A DNA stretch of 20,274 nt from Gammaproteobacteria bacterium (GCA_005877965.1 VBNP01000015.1:1-20274), one strand, 5' to 3'. Counted from the first letter of the stretch, positions 1 to 7,567 are shown. The notes: a model not told the origin generated them from the sequence alone. Made by a program: numbers and translations.

Positions 1-848
1 GCGAGTACCGCTATCGCAACCCCCTGGTGCCGGTGGATTCGCTGTTCGTCGCCATCTCGCAATCCGGCGAGACTGCCGACACGCTGGCCGCGCTGCGCCG
101 CGCGCGCCAGTCCGGCTACCTGTCCTCGCTCGCCATCTGCAACGTTCCCGAGAGCTCACTGGTGCGCGAATCTGAGCTCGTGATGCTGACGCGCGCGGGA
201 CCTGAGATCGGCGTCGCCTCCACCAAGGCGTTCACGACCCAGCTCGCCGCGCTCGCTCTGCTGGTGATCGCACTCGCCCGGCGTCATGGCGCGGATGCCG
301 AGCGCGAGCGCGGGCTGGTGACGCGCCTGGTCGAGCTGCCGGGGCTGGTCGAGAAGACCCTCGCGCTCGATGCGATCATTCAACGCCTGGCGGAGCGCTT
401 CGCCGACAAGCGCCACGCGCTGTTTCTCGGGCGCGGAGCGCTGTACCCCATCGCCATGGAAGGCGCGCTGAAGCTCAAGGAGATCTCCTACATTCACGCC
501 GAGGGCTATCCGGCAGGGGAGCTCAAGCACGGGCCGCTGGCGCTGGTGGACGCCGACATGCCGGTGGTGACGGTCGCGCCCAACAACGACCTGCTGGAGA
601 AGCTCAAATCAAATCTCATGGAAGTGCGCGCGCGCGGCGGGGAGCTGTTCGTGTTCGCCGATCCGGAGTCGGGTATCCACCCGAGTGACGGCGTCACCGT
701 GATCGAGATGCCGCGGCACGTGACTTACGTGCAGGCCCCGGTGGTGTACACCATCCCGCTGCAACTGCTCGCCTACCACGCGGCGATCCTCAGGGGCACC
801 GACGTCGATCAGCCGCGCAACCTCGCGAAGAGCGTCACGGTCGAATAG
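1..848 (+). CDS. glmS: Glutamine-fructose-6-phosphate aminotransferase (isomerizing), C-terminal part, 5' end outside window
   Basis: GlmS makes glucosamine-6-phosphate from fructose-6-phosphate and glutamine, the first step towards UDP-GlcNAc, peptidoglycan and LPS; it is cytoplasmic. The reading frame is open from base 3 (EYRYRNPLVPVD), so the in-frame GTG at 27 is internal. About 281 codons remain, roughly the isomerase half of the usual ~610 aa. The sugar-phosphate-binding SQSGETADT motif, EIGVASTKAFTTQ, the catalytic-loop KLKEISYIHAEGYPAGELKH and the invariant tail PRNLAKSVTVE are all present. The N-terminal glutaminase domain lies upstream of the window. The TAG stop is at 846-848. The 3' end of glmS is the classic Tn7 target region, and a hipBA module follows directly. 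Identification is very secure from near-verbatim family motifs. Confidence 0.98.
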   Translation, partial: EYRYRNPLVPVDSLFVAISQSGETADTLAALRRARQSGYLSSLAICNVPESSLVRESELVMLTRAGPEIGVASTKAFTTQLAALALLVIALARRHGADAERERGLVTRLVELPGLVEKTLALDAIIQRLAERFADKRHALFLGRGALYPIAMEGALKLKEISYIHAEGYPAGELKHGPLALVDADMPVVTVAPNNDLLEKLKSNLMEVRARGGELFVFADPESGIHPSDGVTVIEMPRHVTYVQAPVVYTIPLQLLAYHAAILRGTDVDQPRNLAKSVTVE

Positions 849-865
849 TCAGCTCTCTGCGCTTC

Positions 866-881
866 TCGCCCGATTGGGCGA
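866..881. promoter_or_regulatory. Operator-like palindrome O1 (TCGCC-N6-GGCGA)
   Basis: TCGCC CGATTG GGCGA; the perfect pairing extends to TCGCCC-GATT-GGGCGA. It shares the TCGCC/GGCGA half-sites and 6-bp spacing with the palindrome at 952-967 and the near-copy at 992-1007. It could instead be a glmS 3' hairpin, but no T-run follows. Role as a HipB site is inferred from the repeated pattern. Confidence 0.45.
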
Positions 882-902
882 ATAGACGCCTGACGCGTCT
901 AT
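882..902. repeat. Inverted repeat with 8-bp arms behind glmS
   Basis: ATAGACGC and GCGTCTAT pair perfectly around a CTGAC loop. The arms abut O1. It may be an RNA hairpin at the glmS 3' end or a separate protein site; it lacks a following T-tract, so I do not call it an intrinsic terminator. Confidence 0.4.
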
Positions 903-922
903 AAATCGTCCATTACGTCGAG

Positions 923-951
923 TAAACAATATCATTCAGTTATGATATAAT
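923..951 (+). promoter_or_regulatory. Candidate sigma-70 promoter of hipBA
   Basis: A perfect -10 hexamer TATAAT (946-951) stands 17 bp behind TAAACA (923-928, 4 of 6 matches to TTGACA). The surroundings are AT-rich, unlike the rest of the window. The expected start point near 958 falls inside the palindrome at 951-968, as expected for an autoregulated toxin-antitoxin promoter. The leader would be about 50 nt. Confidence 0.65.
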
Positions 952-968
952 TCGCCTGTATAGGCGAA
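951..968. promoter_or_regulatory. Operator-like palindrome O2 over the hipBA start point
   Basis: TTCGCCT-GTAT-AGGCGAA, perfect 7-bp arms. It begins at the last base of the -10 box and covers the predicted transcription start, so a bound repressor would block RNA polymerase. HipB proteins are known to repress their own operons by binding short palindromes; that this is the HipB site here is inference. Confidence 0.6.
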
Positions 969-991
969 AAGTTATCTATTTATCATTTTAC

Positions 992-1007
992 TCGCCGCCA
1001 GGGACGA
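992..1007. promoter_or_regulatory. Operator-like imperfect palindrome O3 next to the hipB start codon
   Basis: TCGCC GCCAGG GACGA differs from the O1/O2 pattern TCGCC-N6-GGCGA at one position. The outer bases ACTCG/CGAGT also pair (990-994 with 1005-1009). It overlaps the ribosome-binding region of hipB (AGGGACGAG). Confidence 0.4.
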
Positions 1008-1010
1008 GTT

Positions 1011-1373
1011 ATGAAACTCACCACCGAGATGACTGATGCCGCAGTTCTACAGGAGCTCGGCGCGCGCCTGCATCGCCGGCGCATCGATGCCAATCTCACG
1101 CAGGCGCAGCTGGCCGAGGAAGCGGGGGTTTCCAAGCGCACTGTAGAACGCATCGAGGCCGGACACAGCACTGACCTCGCCATGCTCATTCGCGTTCTGC
1201 GCGCGTTGAAGCTTTTCCACGGCCTGGAGAGCCTGATCCCGGATCGGACGCAAAGTCCGATCGCCCTCCTGAAGCAAAGAGGGCGTGAGCGCAGGCGCGT
1301 GGGCCATGCGCGCGGGGAGCCTGATCGCGCCCAGGCGCGTAAGGCGTCCGCCCCCTGGAAGTGGGGCGAATAG
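1011..1373 (+). CDS. hipB: HipB-like antitoxin, XRE-family HTH repressor
   Basis: A 120-aa DNA-binding antitoxin expected to bind HipA and repress its own operon. Residues about 14-70 form an XRE/Cro helix-turn-helix: ELGARLHRRRIDANLTQAQL, then AEEAGVSKRTVERIEAGHST. The rest is a basic, probably flexible tail ending in APWKWGE. E. coli HipB also ends in a disordered tail with a tryptophan (family knowledge), so the tail may have a similar partner-binding or proteolysis role (inference). At 120 aa it is longer than E. coli HipB (88 aa). The stop is 3 nt before the hipA ATG, so the two are co-transcribed and probably translationally coupled. ATG 1011 is chosen because AGGGACGAG sits just upstream and the promoter/operator set points to it. 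Confidence 0.9.
   Translation: MKLTTEMTDAAVLQELGARLHRRRIDANLTQAQLAEEAGVSKRTVERIEAGHSTDLAMLIRVLRALKLFHGLESLIPDRTQSPIALLKQRGRERRRVGHARGEPDRAQARKASAPWKWGE
1349..1368 (+). other. GC-rich RNA hairpin at the hipB/hipA junction
   Basis: CGCCCC (1349-1354) pairs with GGGGCG (1363-1368) around an 8-nt loop, ending 8 nt before the hipA ATG and overlapping the last hipB codons. It would sit in the hipA initiation region and could limit toxin translation unless hipB is being read through (inference). Confidence 0.35.
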
Positions 1374-1376
1374 AGG

Positions 1377-2705
1377 ATGGCCAGCGTTGCGGAAGTGCGG
1401 CTCTGGGGCAGGTCGATCGGGGCTGTTTCCCTGGAAGATGGAGCGCGGGTCGCCGCGTTTCAGTATGCCCCCGCCTTTGTCGCGAGCGGGATTCAGCTCT
1501 CGCCGGTGGTCATGCCGCTATCCACACAGGTGTACCAGTTTCCGTCGCTTCCTGAAGTGTCGTTCCTCGGCTTACCAGGACTGCTCGCGGATTCGCTTCC
1601 GGACCGGTTCGGAAACGTGCTGATCGATGCGTGGCTCGCTACCCAGGGCCGAAGGCCCGAGAGTTTCAACGCCATCGAGCGGCTCTGTTACGTCGGCGTG
1701 CGCGGCATGGGCGCGCTTGAGTTCGCGCCCGTGATCGGCCCGCCGCTGCGGCGCTCGGCCACCGTCAAGGTGGATGCGCTCGTGGCTCTCGCCTCCGAAG
1801 TGCTCACCCATCGCAACTCACTCCAGGTGTCCTTTGCGCCCGAGCAACGCCATGAGGGGCTCGAGGAGCTTCTGCGCGTGGGCACCTCGGCCGGCGGGGC
1901 GCGTGCCAAGGCCATCATTGCATGGAACCCGCAGACGAACGAGGTGCGTTCCGGCCAGGTGAAGGCCCCGCACGGGTTTGGTTACTGGCTGCTCAAGTTC
2001 GATGGTGTCAGCGCCAACAAGGACAAGGAGCTCGAGGACCCGAAGGGCTACACGCTGATCGAGTATGCGTACGCACTCATGGCCAAGGATGCGGGCATCG
2101 ACATGAGCGACTGCAGGCTCCTTGAGGAGGGCGGCCGAAGCCACTTCATGACGCGGCGCTTCGATCGGGAAAGCGATGGCGGCAAGCTCCACATGCAGTC
2201 ACTGGCCGCGCTCGCCCATTTTGATTTCAACACGGCCGGGGTATACGCCTACGAGCAGGCCTTCGATGTGATGAAGAGACTCGAGCTGCCGATGCGTTTC
2301 CTCGAGCAACAATTTCGCCGCATGCTCTTCAACGTGGTCGCGCGCAACCAGGACGATCACGTGAAAAACATCGCCTTCCTGATGAACAAGGGCGGCGTGT
2401 GGTCGCTCTCGCCCGCCTTCGATGTGACCTACGCGTACAACCCGACAGGCCTGTGGACCGCGCGCCATCAGATGACCATCAACGGCAAGGCCGACGGCTT
2501 CACCCTGGCGGATTTCCGCGCTTGCGCGCAAGTCGCAGGGCTCAAGCGTGCAGGCGATGAGGAAATTCTGGCCGAGGTCATCGGCGCTGTCGAAAATTGG
2601 CGGCGCTACGCCAATGAGGCCGGTGTGCTTGCGAAGCAACGCGAGCACATCGCCCGTACGTTGAGGCTGCAGTTTGGCACCGGCCGGCGCACGGTACGCC
2701 GGTGA
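1377..2705 (+). CDS. hipA: HipA-family toxin Ser/Thr kinase
   Basis: A 442-aa HipA-type toxin. Characterised HipA kinases phosphorylate glutamyl-tRNA synthetase, blocking translation and giving persistence; the target here is not shown. The N-terminal couple domain (about 1-120) precedes the kinase fold. The flexible P-loop segment is GTSAGGARAKAI (169-180; S171 is a candidate regulatory serine). The ATP-binding lysine is K207 in LLKFDG. The catalytic motif NQDDHVKN gives D326 and N331, and SPAFDV gives D349; the D-to-N (5) and N-to-D (18) spacings equal those of E. coli D309/N314/D332. All key residues are present, so it should be active. It is a full-length HipA with fused N-domain, not the split HipBST type. 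It follows hipB by 3 nt and has no clear independent Shine-Dalgarno. Confidence 0.95.
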   Translation: MASVAEVRLWGRSIGAVSLEDGARVAAFQYAPAFVASGIQLSPVVMPLSTQVYQFPSLPEVSFLGLPGLLADSLPDRFGNVLIDAWLATQGRRPESFNAIERLCYVGVRGMGALEFAPVIGPPLRRSATVKVDALVALASEVLTHRNSLQVSFAPEQRHEGLEELLRVGTSAGGARAKAIIAWNPQTNEVRSGQVKAPHGFGYWLLKFDGVSANKDKELEDPKGYTLIEYAYALMAKDAGIDMSDCRLLEEGGRSHFMTRRFDRESDGGKLHMQSLAALAHFDFNTAGVYAYEQAFDVMKRLELPMRFLEQQFRRMLFNVVARNQDDHVKNIAFLMNKGGVWSLSPAFDVTYAYNPTGLWTARHQMTINGKADGFTLADFRACAQVAGLKRAGDEEILAEVIGAVENWRRYANEAGVLAKQREHIARTLRLQFGTGRRTVRR

Positions 2706-2719
2706 GCTCGGCGGCTGTC

Positions 2720-3856
2720 TTATCGGTACGCCGCGGGGCCGTGCGACCCGCTCGGCGTCTGCAGCAGCGCGTGCAGGGCTTTCGGACCTGCCGCCTTGTC
2801 GATGCAATCGTCGAAGCCGGCGTTGCGCGACAGGCGCAGCGTCGTGTCATCGAGCGTCATACCGCTCAACATCACCAGCCGCATGCTGGAGCGCGCCCGC
2901 GCCTTCAGCGTCTGGGCGAGCCGATAGCCGTTCATCCCCGGCAGATGGATGTCGATCAACGCCACATCGGGTGCGGCCTCGACCGTCGTGCGTAGCGCTT
3001 CTTCCGCGTTGCCGGCTTCCGACACCGTGTAACCGAGGGCAGCGAGGGCTTCGCGGTAGATGCTCCGTACCTCGGTGCTGTCCTCGACGATGAGAATGCG
3101 GGTGCGTGCCGGCCCGGGGCCGGTCGCGGTGGAGCCTCCGTCGTTGGCGGCGGCGGGCCGCGCGTCCTCGGGACGGGCGAACACGCCCGCGGCGCCGACG
3201 GGCGCGAACGCAGCCACCAGCTCGCCTGCGCCCGCGGAGCGCAGGGCGAGATCCAGGCTGCCGCGCTGCAGCTTCATGACATGGCGCGCCGTGCGCAGCG
3301 CCATCCGGCTTCCCCGCGCGCGTGCGCTGTAGCTCTCGAACCAACTCTCGCCAACCGAGTCCGGCGTTTCGATGGGAAAACGCACGCGGATCTCAGGACC
3401 AGATTCTCCCGCGGCCGCGTGCACTTCGATCGCCGAGCGCGGCGGCGCCACCGCGCTCGCCTGCTCCAGCATTGCGCTGACGACTCGCAGGGACTTTGCG
3501 GCATCGGCCATCGCCTCGACAGCGCGCGTCGAGCGCGCGACCTCGACGCGCTGCGAGCGCCCCGCGAACAGCGGCGCGAGTGCGGTGCGCGCGGATTCGA
3601 GGATCTGGTCCAGGGAATTAGGCGCCACCTCGACCGTCAGGGTGCCGTTCTCGCATTGATCGGCGGCCACGAAGGCATCGACCGCGGCCAGCGCGCAGTC
3701 GAGCCCCCGGTCGACTTTCTCTGCCACGCGCCGGCTGACCTCGGTGTCGAAGTTGCGCAGCCGTAACAGGTCGATCGCGGCGCGGATCGGGCTGAGCGCG
3801 TCGCGCAGCTCGTGCGCCAGCCCGCGCATGAGGGAGGGCCGATCGTCCATTGTCAC
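2720..3856 (-). CDS. Degenerate histidine-kinase module fused to a C-terminal receiver
   Basis: A 378-aa soluble signalling protein. The N-terminus carries an H-box, LAHELRDALSPI (H15), followed by a helical dimerisation segment to about 65. The middle (about 75-225) sits where the HATPase domain should be but lacks the usual boxes: the N-box asparagine is replaced (MLEQASAVAPP), no DxGxG box is seen, and the G2-like segment is GSRMALRTARHVMKLQRG. The C-terminal receiver (about 252-366) is intact: E258/D259, phospho-acceptor D302 in LIDIHLPGMNG, S331 and K354. No membrane segment or sensor domain is visible. It may accept phosphate from a partner kinase instead of ATP (inference). The start is GTG 3856, with ATG 3850 as alternative. 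It diverges from the SulP gene with 19 bp between starts and its stop is 14 bp from the hipA stop. Confidence 0.8.
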   Translation of the reverse strand: MTMDDRPSLMRGLAHELRDALSPIRAAIDLLRLRNFDTEVSRRVAEKVDRGLDCALAAVDAFVAADQCENGTLTVEVAPNSLDQILESARTALAPLFAGRSQRVEVARSTRAVEAMADAAKSLRVVSAMLEQASAVAPPRSAIEVHAAAGESGPEIRVRFPIETPDSVGESWFESYSARARGSRMALRTARHVMKLQRGSLDLALRSAGAGELVAAFAPVGAAGVFARPEDARPAAANDGGSTATGPGPARTRILIVEDSTEVRSIYREALAALGYTVSEAGNAEEALRTTVEAAPDVALIDIHLPGMNGYRLAQTLKARARSSMRLVMLSGMTLDDTTLRLSRNAGFDDCIDKAAGPKALHALLQTPSGSHGPAAYR

Positions 3857-3875
3857 AAGTTATGATATCCGGCAA

Positions 3876-5504
3876 ATGACAACAAGGGCTTCCAGCGCGG
3901 ACCTGCTCGCCGGGTTGTCGATCGCCGGTCTGCTGTTGCCCGAAGCGCTGGCCTACCCAGGGGTTGCCAACCTGCCTCCCCAGGCGGGCGTGATCGGCCT
4001 GTTCGCCGGACTGGCGTGCTACGGCCTCATCGGCCGCAGCCGCTTTGCCATCGTCACCGCGACCTCCTCGTCCGCCGCCGTGCTGGCCTCCGCGACGCTC
4101 ACGCTCGGGGGCGGCGATCTCGCCCAGCGCGTGACGCTCGCTTCGATCCTGGTGGTCGGCGCCGGCATCACCTTCGTCTTGGCAGGGTGTTTGCGCCTGG
4201 GCGCGATGTCGAACCTGATCGCACGCCCGGTACTGCGCGGCTACGGCTTCGGCCTCGCGCTGGTGATCGCGGTGAAGCAATGGCCGCACCTGGTGCACCT
4301 GCAGACCCGCAGCGCCGATTTCTTCCCGCTGGCTGCCGAGATCGTGCGCGGCTATGCAGCATGGCAGACGCCGAGCCTTGCATGTGGCCTCATCGCACTC
4401 GCGGGGCTGTTCGGGCTCGAACGCGTGGCGCGCGTGCCCGGTGCGCTGGTGGTGATCGTCACGGGCACGCTCGCGTCCGCGTGGCTCGCAGCGCACGGCG
4501 TGACGCTTACCGGGCCGATTCAGCTCGCGATTGGCATGCCCGCGTTCGCGCTGCCCTCCGGCGCCCACTGGCTGGCGCTCACTGAATTCGCCCTGGCGCT
4601 GATGTTCATCCTGTACGCCGAGTCCTACGGCTCGATCCGCACCTTCGCGCTGCAGCACGACGAGGAGGTGCAGGCGAACCGCGACCTGCTCGCGCTCGGC
4701 GCCGCCAACATCGTGTCCGGCCTGTTGCAGGGCACACCGGTCGGCGCGGGCTATTCCGGCACCGCAGCAAATGCGGCTGCCGGGGTGCGGTCGCGTTTCG
4801 CCGGTCTGTACGCGGCCGGCATCGCGCTCGTGCTGGTGCTGCTGTTCCTCGGGTGGATCGAGCGCATCCCGCAGCCGGTGCTGGCGGCGATCGTCATCCA
4901 CGCGGTGAGCAAGTCGCTGCGCCTCAGCGTGTTCAGGGACTATTTCCGCTGGCGGCAGGATCGGCTGGTGGTCGTGGCGGCGGTGCTGGGGGTGCTGACT
5001 TTCGGGGTGTTGAACGGGTTGCTGGCGGCGATTGCGTTCAGTCTCGCCCTGCTCCTCAAGTCGCTCGCGAGTCCGCGCCTGTCGGTGCTGGGGCGGGTCG
5101 GTGCGCATGATTACGTCAGCGTCGCACGCTTCGCGAGCGCGGTGACCGTGCCCGGCATGCTGGTGCTGCGGCCCGAGCAGCCGCTGTTCTTCGCCAACGC
5201 CGAGCCGCTGCTGGCGCAGGCGCGGCAGCGGGTGCTCGGCGCACCGGGCACGCGACTGGTGGTCCTCAGCCTCGAGGAATCGCCCGACCTCGACAGCACC
5301 GCGCTCGAGGCGCTCGAGGAGTTCTGCTCCTGGCTGAGCGCGCGCGGGGGCGAGTTCCGCGTGGCGCGGTTGAAGGAACTGGCACGCGAGGCGCTGCTGC
5401 GTGCGAAGCTCGCGCACCTGGGTGCGGCGGCGCTCGACTATTCGAGCGTGGACGACGCCGTGCGGGGTGAAGGCGTCAGCCCAAATCAACCACGTGGAAC
5501 TTGA
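3876..5504 (+). CDS. SulP/SLC26-family anion transporter with STAS domain
   Basis: A 542-aa inner-membrane transporter. The start of the SulP fold is clear: ASSADLLAGLSIAGLLLPEA, then LAYPGVANLPP and GLFAGL, followed by many hydrophobic helices to about residue 410. The C-terminal STAS domain (about 430-530) contains VTVPGMLVLRPEQPLFFANA and LVVLSLEESPDLDSTALEAL, the usual core strand and DxST-type loop. Bacterial members carry sulfate, bicarbonate or dicarboxylates; the substrate cannot be read from sequence. I chose ATG 3876 because the preceding in-frame codons overlap the divergent kinase gene and do not look like protein. No Shine-Dalgarno lies before this ATG, but a TATGAT (3861-3866) is 9 nt upstream, so the mRNA may be nearly leaderless. 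Confidence 0.93.
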   Translation: MTTRASSADLLAGLSIAGLLLPEALAYPGVANLPPQAGVIGLFAGLACYGLIGRSRFAIVTATSSSAAVLASATLTLGGGDLAQRVTLASILVVGAGITFVLAGCLRLGAMSNLIARPVLRGYGFGLALVIAVKQWPHLVHLQTRSADFFPLAAEIVRGYAAWQTPSLACGLIALAGLFGLERVARVPGALVVIVTGTLASAWLAAHGVTLTGPIQLAIGMPAFALPSGAHWLALTEFALALMFILYAESYGSIRTFALQHDEEVQANRDLLALGAANIVSGLLQGTPVGAGYSGTAANAAAGVRSRFAGLYAAGIALVLVLLFLGWIERIPQPVLAAIVIHAVSKSLRLSVFRDYFRWRQDRLVVVAAVLGVLTFGVLNGLLAAIAFSLALLLKSLASPRLSVLGRVGAHDYVSVARFASAVTVPGMLVLRPEQPLFFANAEPLLAQARQRVLGAPGTRLVVLSLEESPDLDSTALEALEEFCSWLSARGGEFRVARLKELAREALLRAKLAHLGAAALDYSSVDDAVRGEGVSPNQPRGT

Positions 5505-5613
5505 GCCCGACAGCGCTCCCGCGCTGGCGCGGCGGGCTTCGTGCTACCCTTTACATATCATGGCAGCCGCGGTGCCGGTGCCCGCCAAGAAAACCGTAAC
5601 GAGAGGACCAACA

Positions 5614-6210
5614 ATGAAAAAGCACTCTGTGTGGCTGCTGGCCCTGGCGGCGGTGCTCGTCGTCGGTTGTGCGAACCAGAAGGCGCCGGCCGAGCAGGCG
5701 GTCGCGGGCGCGGAAACGGACCTGGCCGCGGTGCGTGACGAGGCGCACAAGTACGTCCCGGATCAGCTAGGGGCGGTTGACTCGCAGCTCGCGGCCCTCA
5801 AGGACAGTCTCGCCAAGGGCGACTACAAGGCCGTGCTGACGGGGGCGCCGACCCTCAATTCCGCAATCAGCTCCCTGAAGGACGCGGCGGAAGCCAAAAA
5901 GGCCGATGCCGAGGCGGCTCTCGCCAGGGCGAAAGACGCCTGGGGCCCGCTCAGCGCCGAAGTGCCCAAGACCGTCGATGCGATCGAGAGCCGCGTCACT
6001 GCCTTGTCCAAGTCACACCACCTGCCCAAGGGCCTCACCCAGGACGGCCTCGCCTCGGCGAAGTCGGGCGTGGATTCGCTCAAGTCGATGTGGAGCGAGG
6101 CTTCGAACGCGTCCGCCTCGGGTGACTTCACCACTGCCGTGGCCAAAGCTCAGGCGGTGAAGGACAAAGCCGCCGAGATCATGAAATCCCTCGGCATGTC
6201 TGCGGGCTGA
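5614..6210 (+). CDS. Small helical lipoprotein of unknown function
   Basis: A 198-aa predicted lipoprotein. Residues 1-19 form a lipoprotein signal peptide, MKKHSVWLLALAAVLVVGC, with the lipidated cysteine at C19. The mature part is rich in Ala, Lys, Asp and Ser with heptad-like spacing (AAVDSQLAALKDSLAKGD-type segments, AEAKKADAEAALARAKDA), suggesting long amphipathic helices, possibly coiled coil, on an envelope membrane. I do not recognise a named family. The start is supported by GAGAGG (5601-5606) 7 nt before ATG 5614. An extended -10-like TGCTACCCT (5542-5550) lies in the 109-bp gap behind sulP and may be its promoter. The last 32 nt overlap the 3' end of rimO on the other strand. Confidence 0.85.
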   Translation: MKKHSVWLLALAAVLVVGCANQKAPAEQAVAGAETDLAAVRDEAHKYVPDQLGAVDSQLAALKDSLAKGDYKAVLTGAPTLNSAISSLKDAAEAKKADAEAALARAKDAWGPLSAEVPKTVDAIESRVTALSKSHHLPKGLTQDGLASAKSGVDSLKSMWSEASNASASGDFTTAVAKAQAVKDKAAEIMKSLGMSAG

Positions 6211-7567
6211 TTTGCCCGGTGAGATCGTAGTCGTCCGCGGCCACGATCCGCACCTCGGCCCAGTCGCCGGCGCGCAGTTTCCCGGGATTTTCGATCCGCA
6301 CCACCCCATCGATCTGCGGCGCGTCCGCTTCGCTGCGCGCCGTAGCCGTGCCATCCTGCACCGCATCCACCAGCACCCGCATGTGCCGGCCGACCCGCTG
6401 CGCCAGCCGCCGCCGGCTGATCGCCGCGGCACGCTCCATGAAGCGCGCGTAGCGCTCCTCCTGCAGCTGCGGTGCCACGTGGTCAGGCAGCGCATTGGCC
6501 GCGGCGCCCTCCACCGGCGAGTACTTGAAGCAGCCGACCCGATCGAGCTGCGCCTCATCCAGCCACGCCAGCAGCTGCGCGAACTCGCTGTCCGTCTCGC
6601 CGGGGAAACCCACGATGAAGGTGCTGCGCAGCGTCAGGTCCGGGCACTGCGCGCGCCAGGCGCGGATGCGCGCCAGGGTATTCTCCGAGTGCGCGGGGCG
6701 CCGCATGCGCTTGAGCACCGAGGCGCTGCCGTGCTGAAACGGGACGTCGAGATACGGCAGCACCCCCCGCGCGGCCATCAACGGGATCACCTCATCGACG
6801 TGCGGGTAAGGATAGACGTAGTGCAGGCGCACCCAGGCGCCCAGCTGCGCCAGGCCGCGGGCGAGGTCGATGAAGCGTGTCCGGTAACTCGCGCCGCGCC
6901 ACGCGCCGGGCGCGTAGCGGATGTCTGCGCCGTAGGCGCTGGTGTCCTGCGAGATCACCAGCAGCTCCTTCACTCCGGAGGCGACGAGGCGCTCCGCCTC
7001 GCGCAGCACCTCGTCGATGCGACGGCTCGCGAGGCGGCCGCGCATGGCCGGGATGATGCAGAAGCTGCACTTGTTGTTGCACCCCTCCGCGATCTTCAGA
7101 TACGCGTAGTGCCGCGGGGTGAGCCGCACTCCCTGGGGCGGCAACAGATCGAAGAACGGCTCATGCCGCGGCGGCAGGTGCTCGTGGACCGCGCTCACCA
7201 CGTCCTCGTAGGCGTGCGGACCGGTCACCTTCAGCACGCGCGGGTGACGCTCGAGGATGCGCTCGGGCCTCGCGCCCAGGCACCCGGTCACGATCACGCG
7301 GCCGTTGTGCTCGAGCGCCTCCCCGATCGCGTCGAGTGATTCGTCCACCGCCGCGTCGATGAAGCCGCAGGTGTTGACCACGACGACGTCGGCGGCTTCG
7401 TAGGTCGGTGCAACCTCGTAGCCCTCCGCCCGCAGCTGCGTGAGGATGCGCTCCGAGTCCACCAGCGCCTTGGGGCAGCCGAGGCTGACGAAGCCGACTC
7501 GCGGCGCGCGTTCGGACGATGCGCCGGTCCCGGGGCGGGAGCGCATGCGGGTGCGGGAGGGCGCCAC
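6179..7567 (-). CDS. rimO: Ribosomal protein uS12 methylthiotransferase RimO
   Basis: RimO is a radical-SAM enzyme that adds a beta-methylthio group to the conserved aspartate of ribosomal protein S12. The protein is 462 aa, close to E. coli RimO (441 aa). The N-terminal UPF0004 domain has its three cluster cysteines C31 (SLGCPKALVDSERIL), C67 (VVNTCGFIDAAV) and C96 (VTGCLGAR). The radical-SAM CxxxCxxC is C163/C167/C170 in EGCNNKCSFCIIPAMRG. Further signatures are ISQDTSAYG, LHYVYPYPHVDEVIPLMA, TFIVGFPGET and FKYSPVEGA; a TRAM domain occupies about 395-455. GTG 7567 gives the full form; ATG 7546 is an alternative that still keeps all domains. It lies 6 nt behind a 55-aa membrane-protein gene and overlaps the convergent lipoprotein gene by 32 nt. 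Confidence 0.97.
   Translation of the reverse strand: MAPSRTRMRSRPGTGASSERAPRVGFVSLGCPKALVDSERILTQLRAEGYEVAPTYEAADVVVVNTCGFIDAAVDESLDAIGEALEHNGRVIVTGCLGARPERILERHPRVLKVTGPHAYEDVVSAVHEHLPPRHEPFFDLLPPQGVRLTPRHYAYLKIAEGCNNKCSFCIIPAMRGRLASRRIDEVLREAERLVASGVKELLVISQDTSAYGADIRYAPGAWRGASYRTRFIDLARGLAQLGAWVRLHYVYPYPHVDEVIPLMAARGVLPYLDVPFQHGSASVLKRMRRPAHSENTLARIRAWRAQCPDLTLRSTFIVGFPGETDSEFAQLLAWLDEAQLDRVGCFKYSPVEGAAANALPDHVAPQLQEERYARFMERAAAISRRRLAQRVGRHMRVLVDAVQDGTATARSEADAPQIDGVVRIENPGKLRAGDWAEVRIVAADDYDLTGQISPQTCRGIS

Noticed and set aside
27..848. GTG 27 as the start of a separate SIS-domain protein
   Set aside because: The frame is open back to base 3 with GlmS-specific residues (EYRYRN), so this is the middle of glmS.
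882..902. Intrinsic terminator of glmS
   Set aside because: The stem is good but followed by AAATCG, not a T-run.
849..1010. Tn7-like transposon end or attachment-site duplication behind glmS
   Set aside because: No matching end repeats, transposition genes or duplicated glmS tail are visible; only the location is suggestive.
1377..2705. Split HipBST-type system
   Set aside because: The kinase carries its own N-terminal couple domain and there is no third small gene.
3618..5489. A 623-codon open frame antisense to sulP and the signalling gene
   Set aside because: It is Gln/Arg/His-rich low-complexity protein caused by GC-rich codons on the other strand; sulP and the H-box/receiver protein on this stretch have clear family motifs.
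6212..7339. A 375-codon open frame antisense to rimO
   Set aside because: Shadow of rimO with no recognisable motifs.
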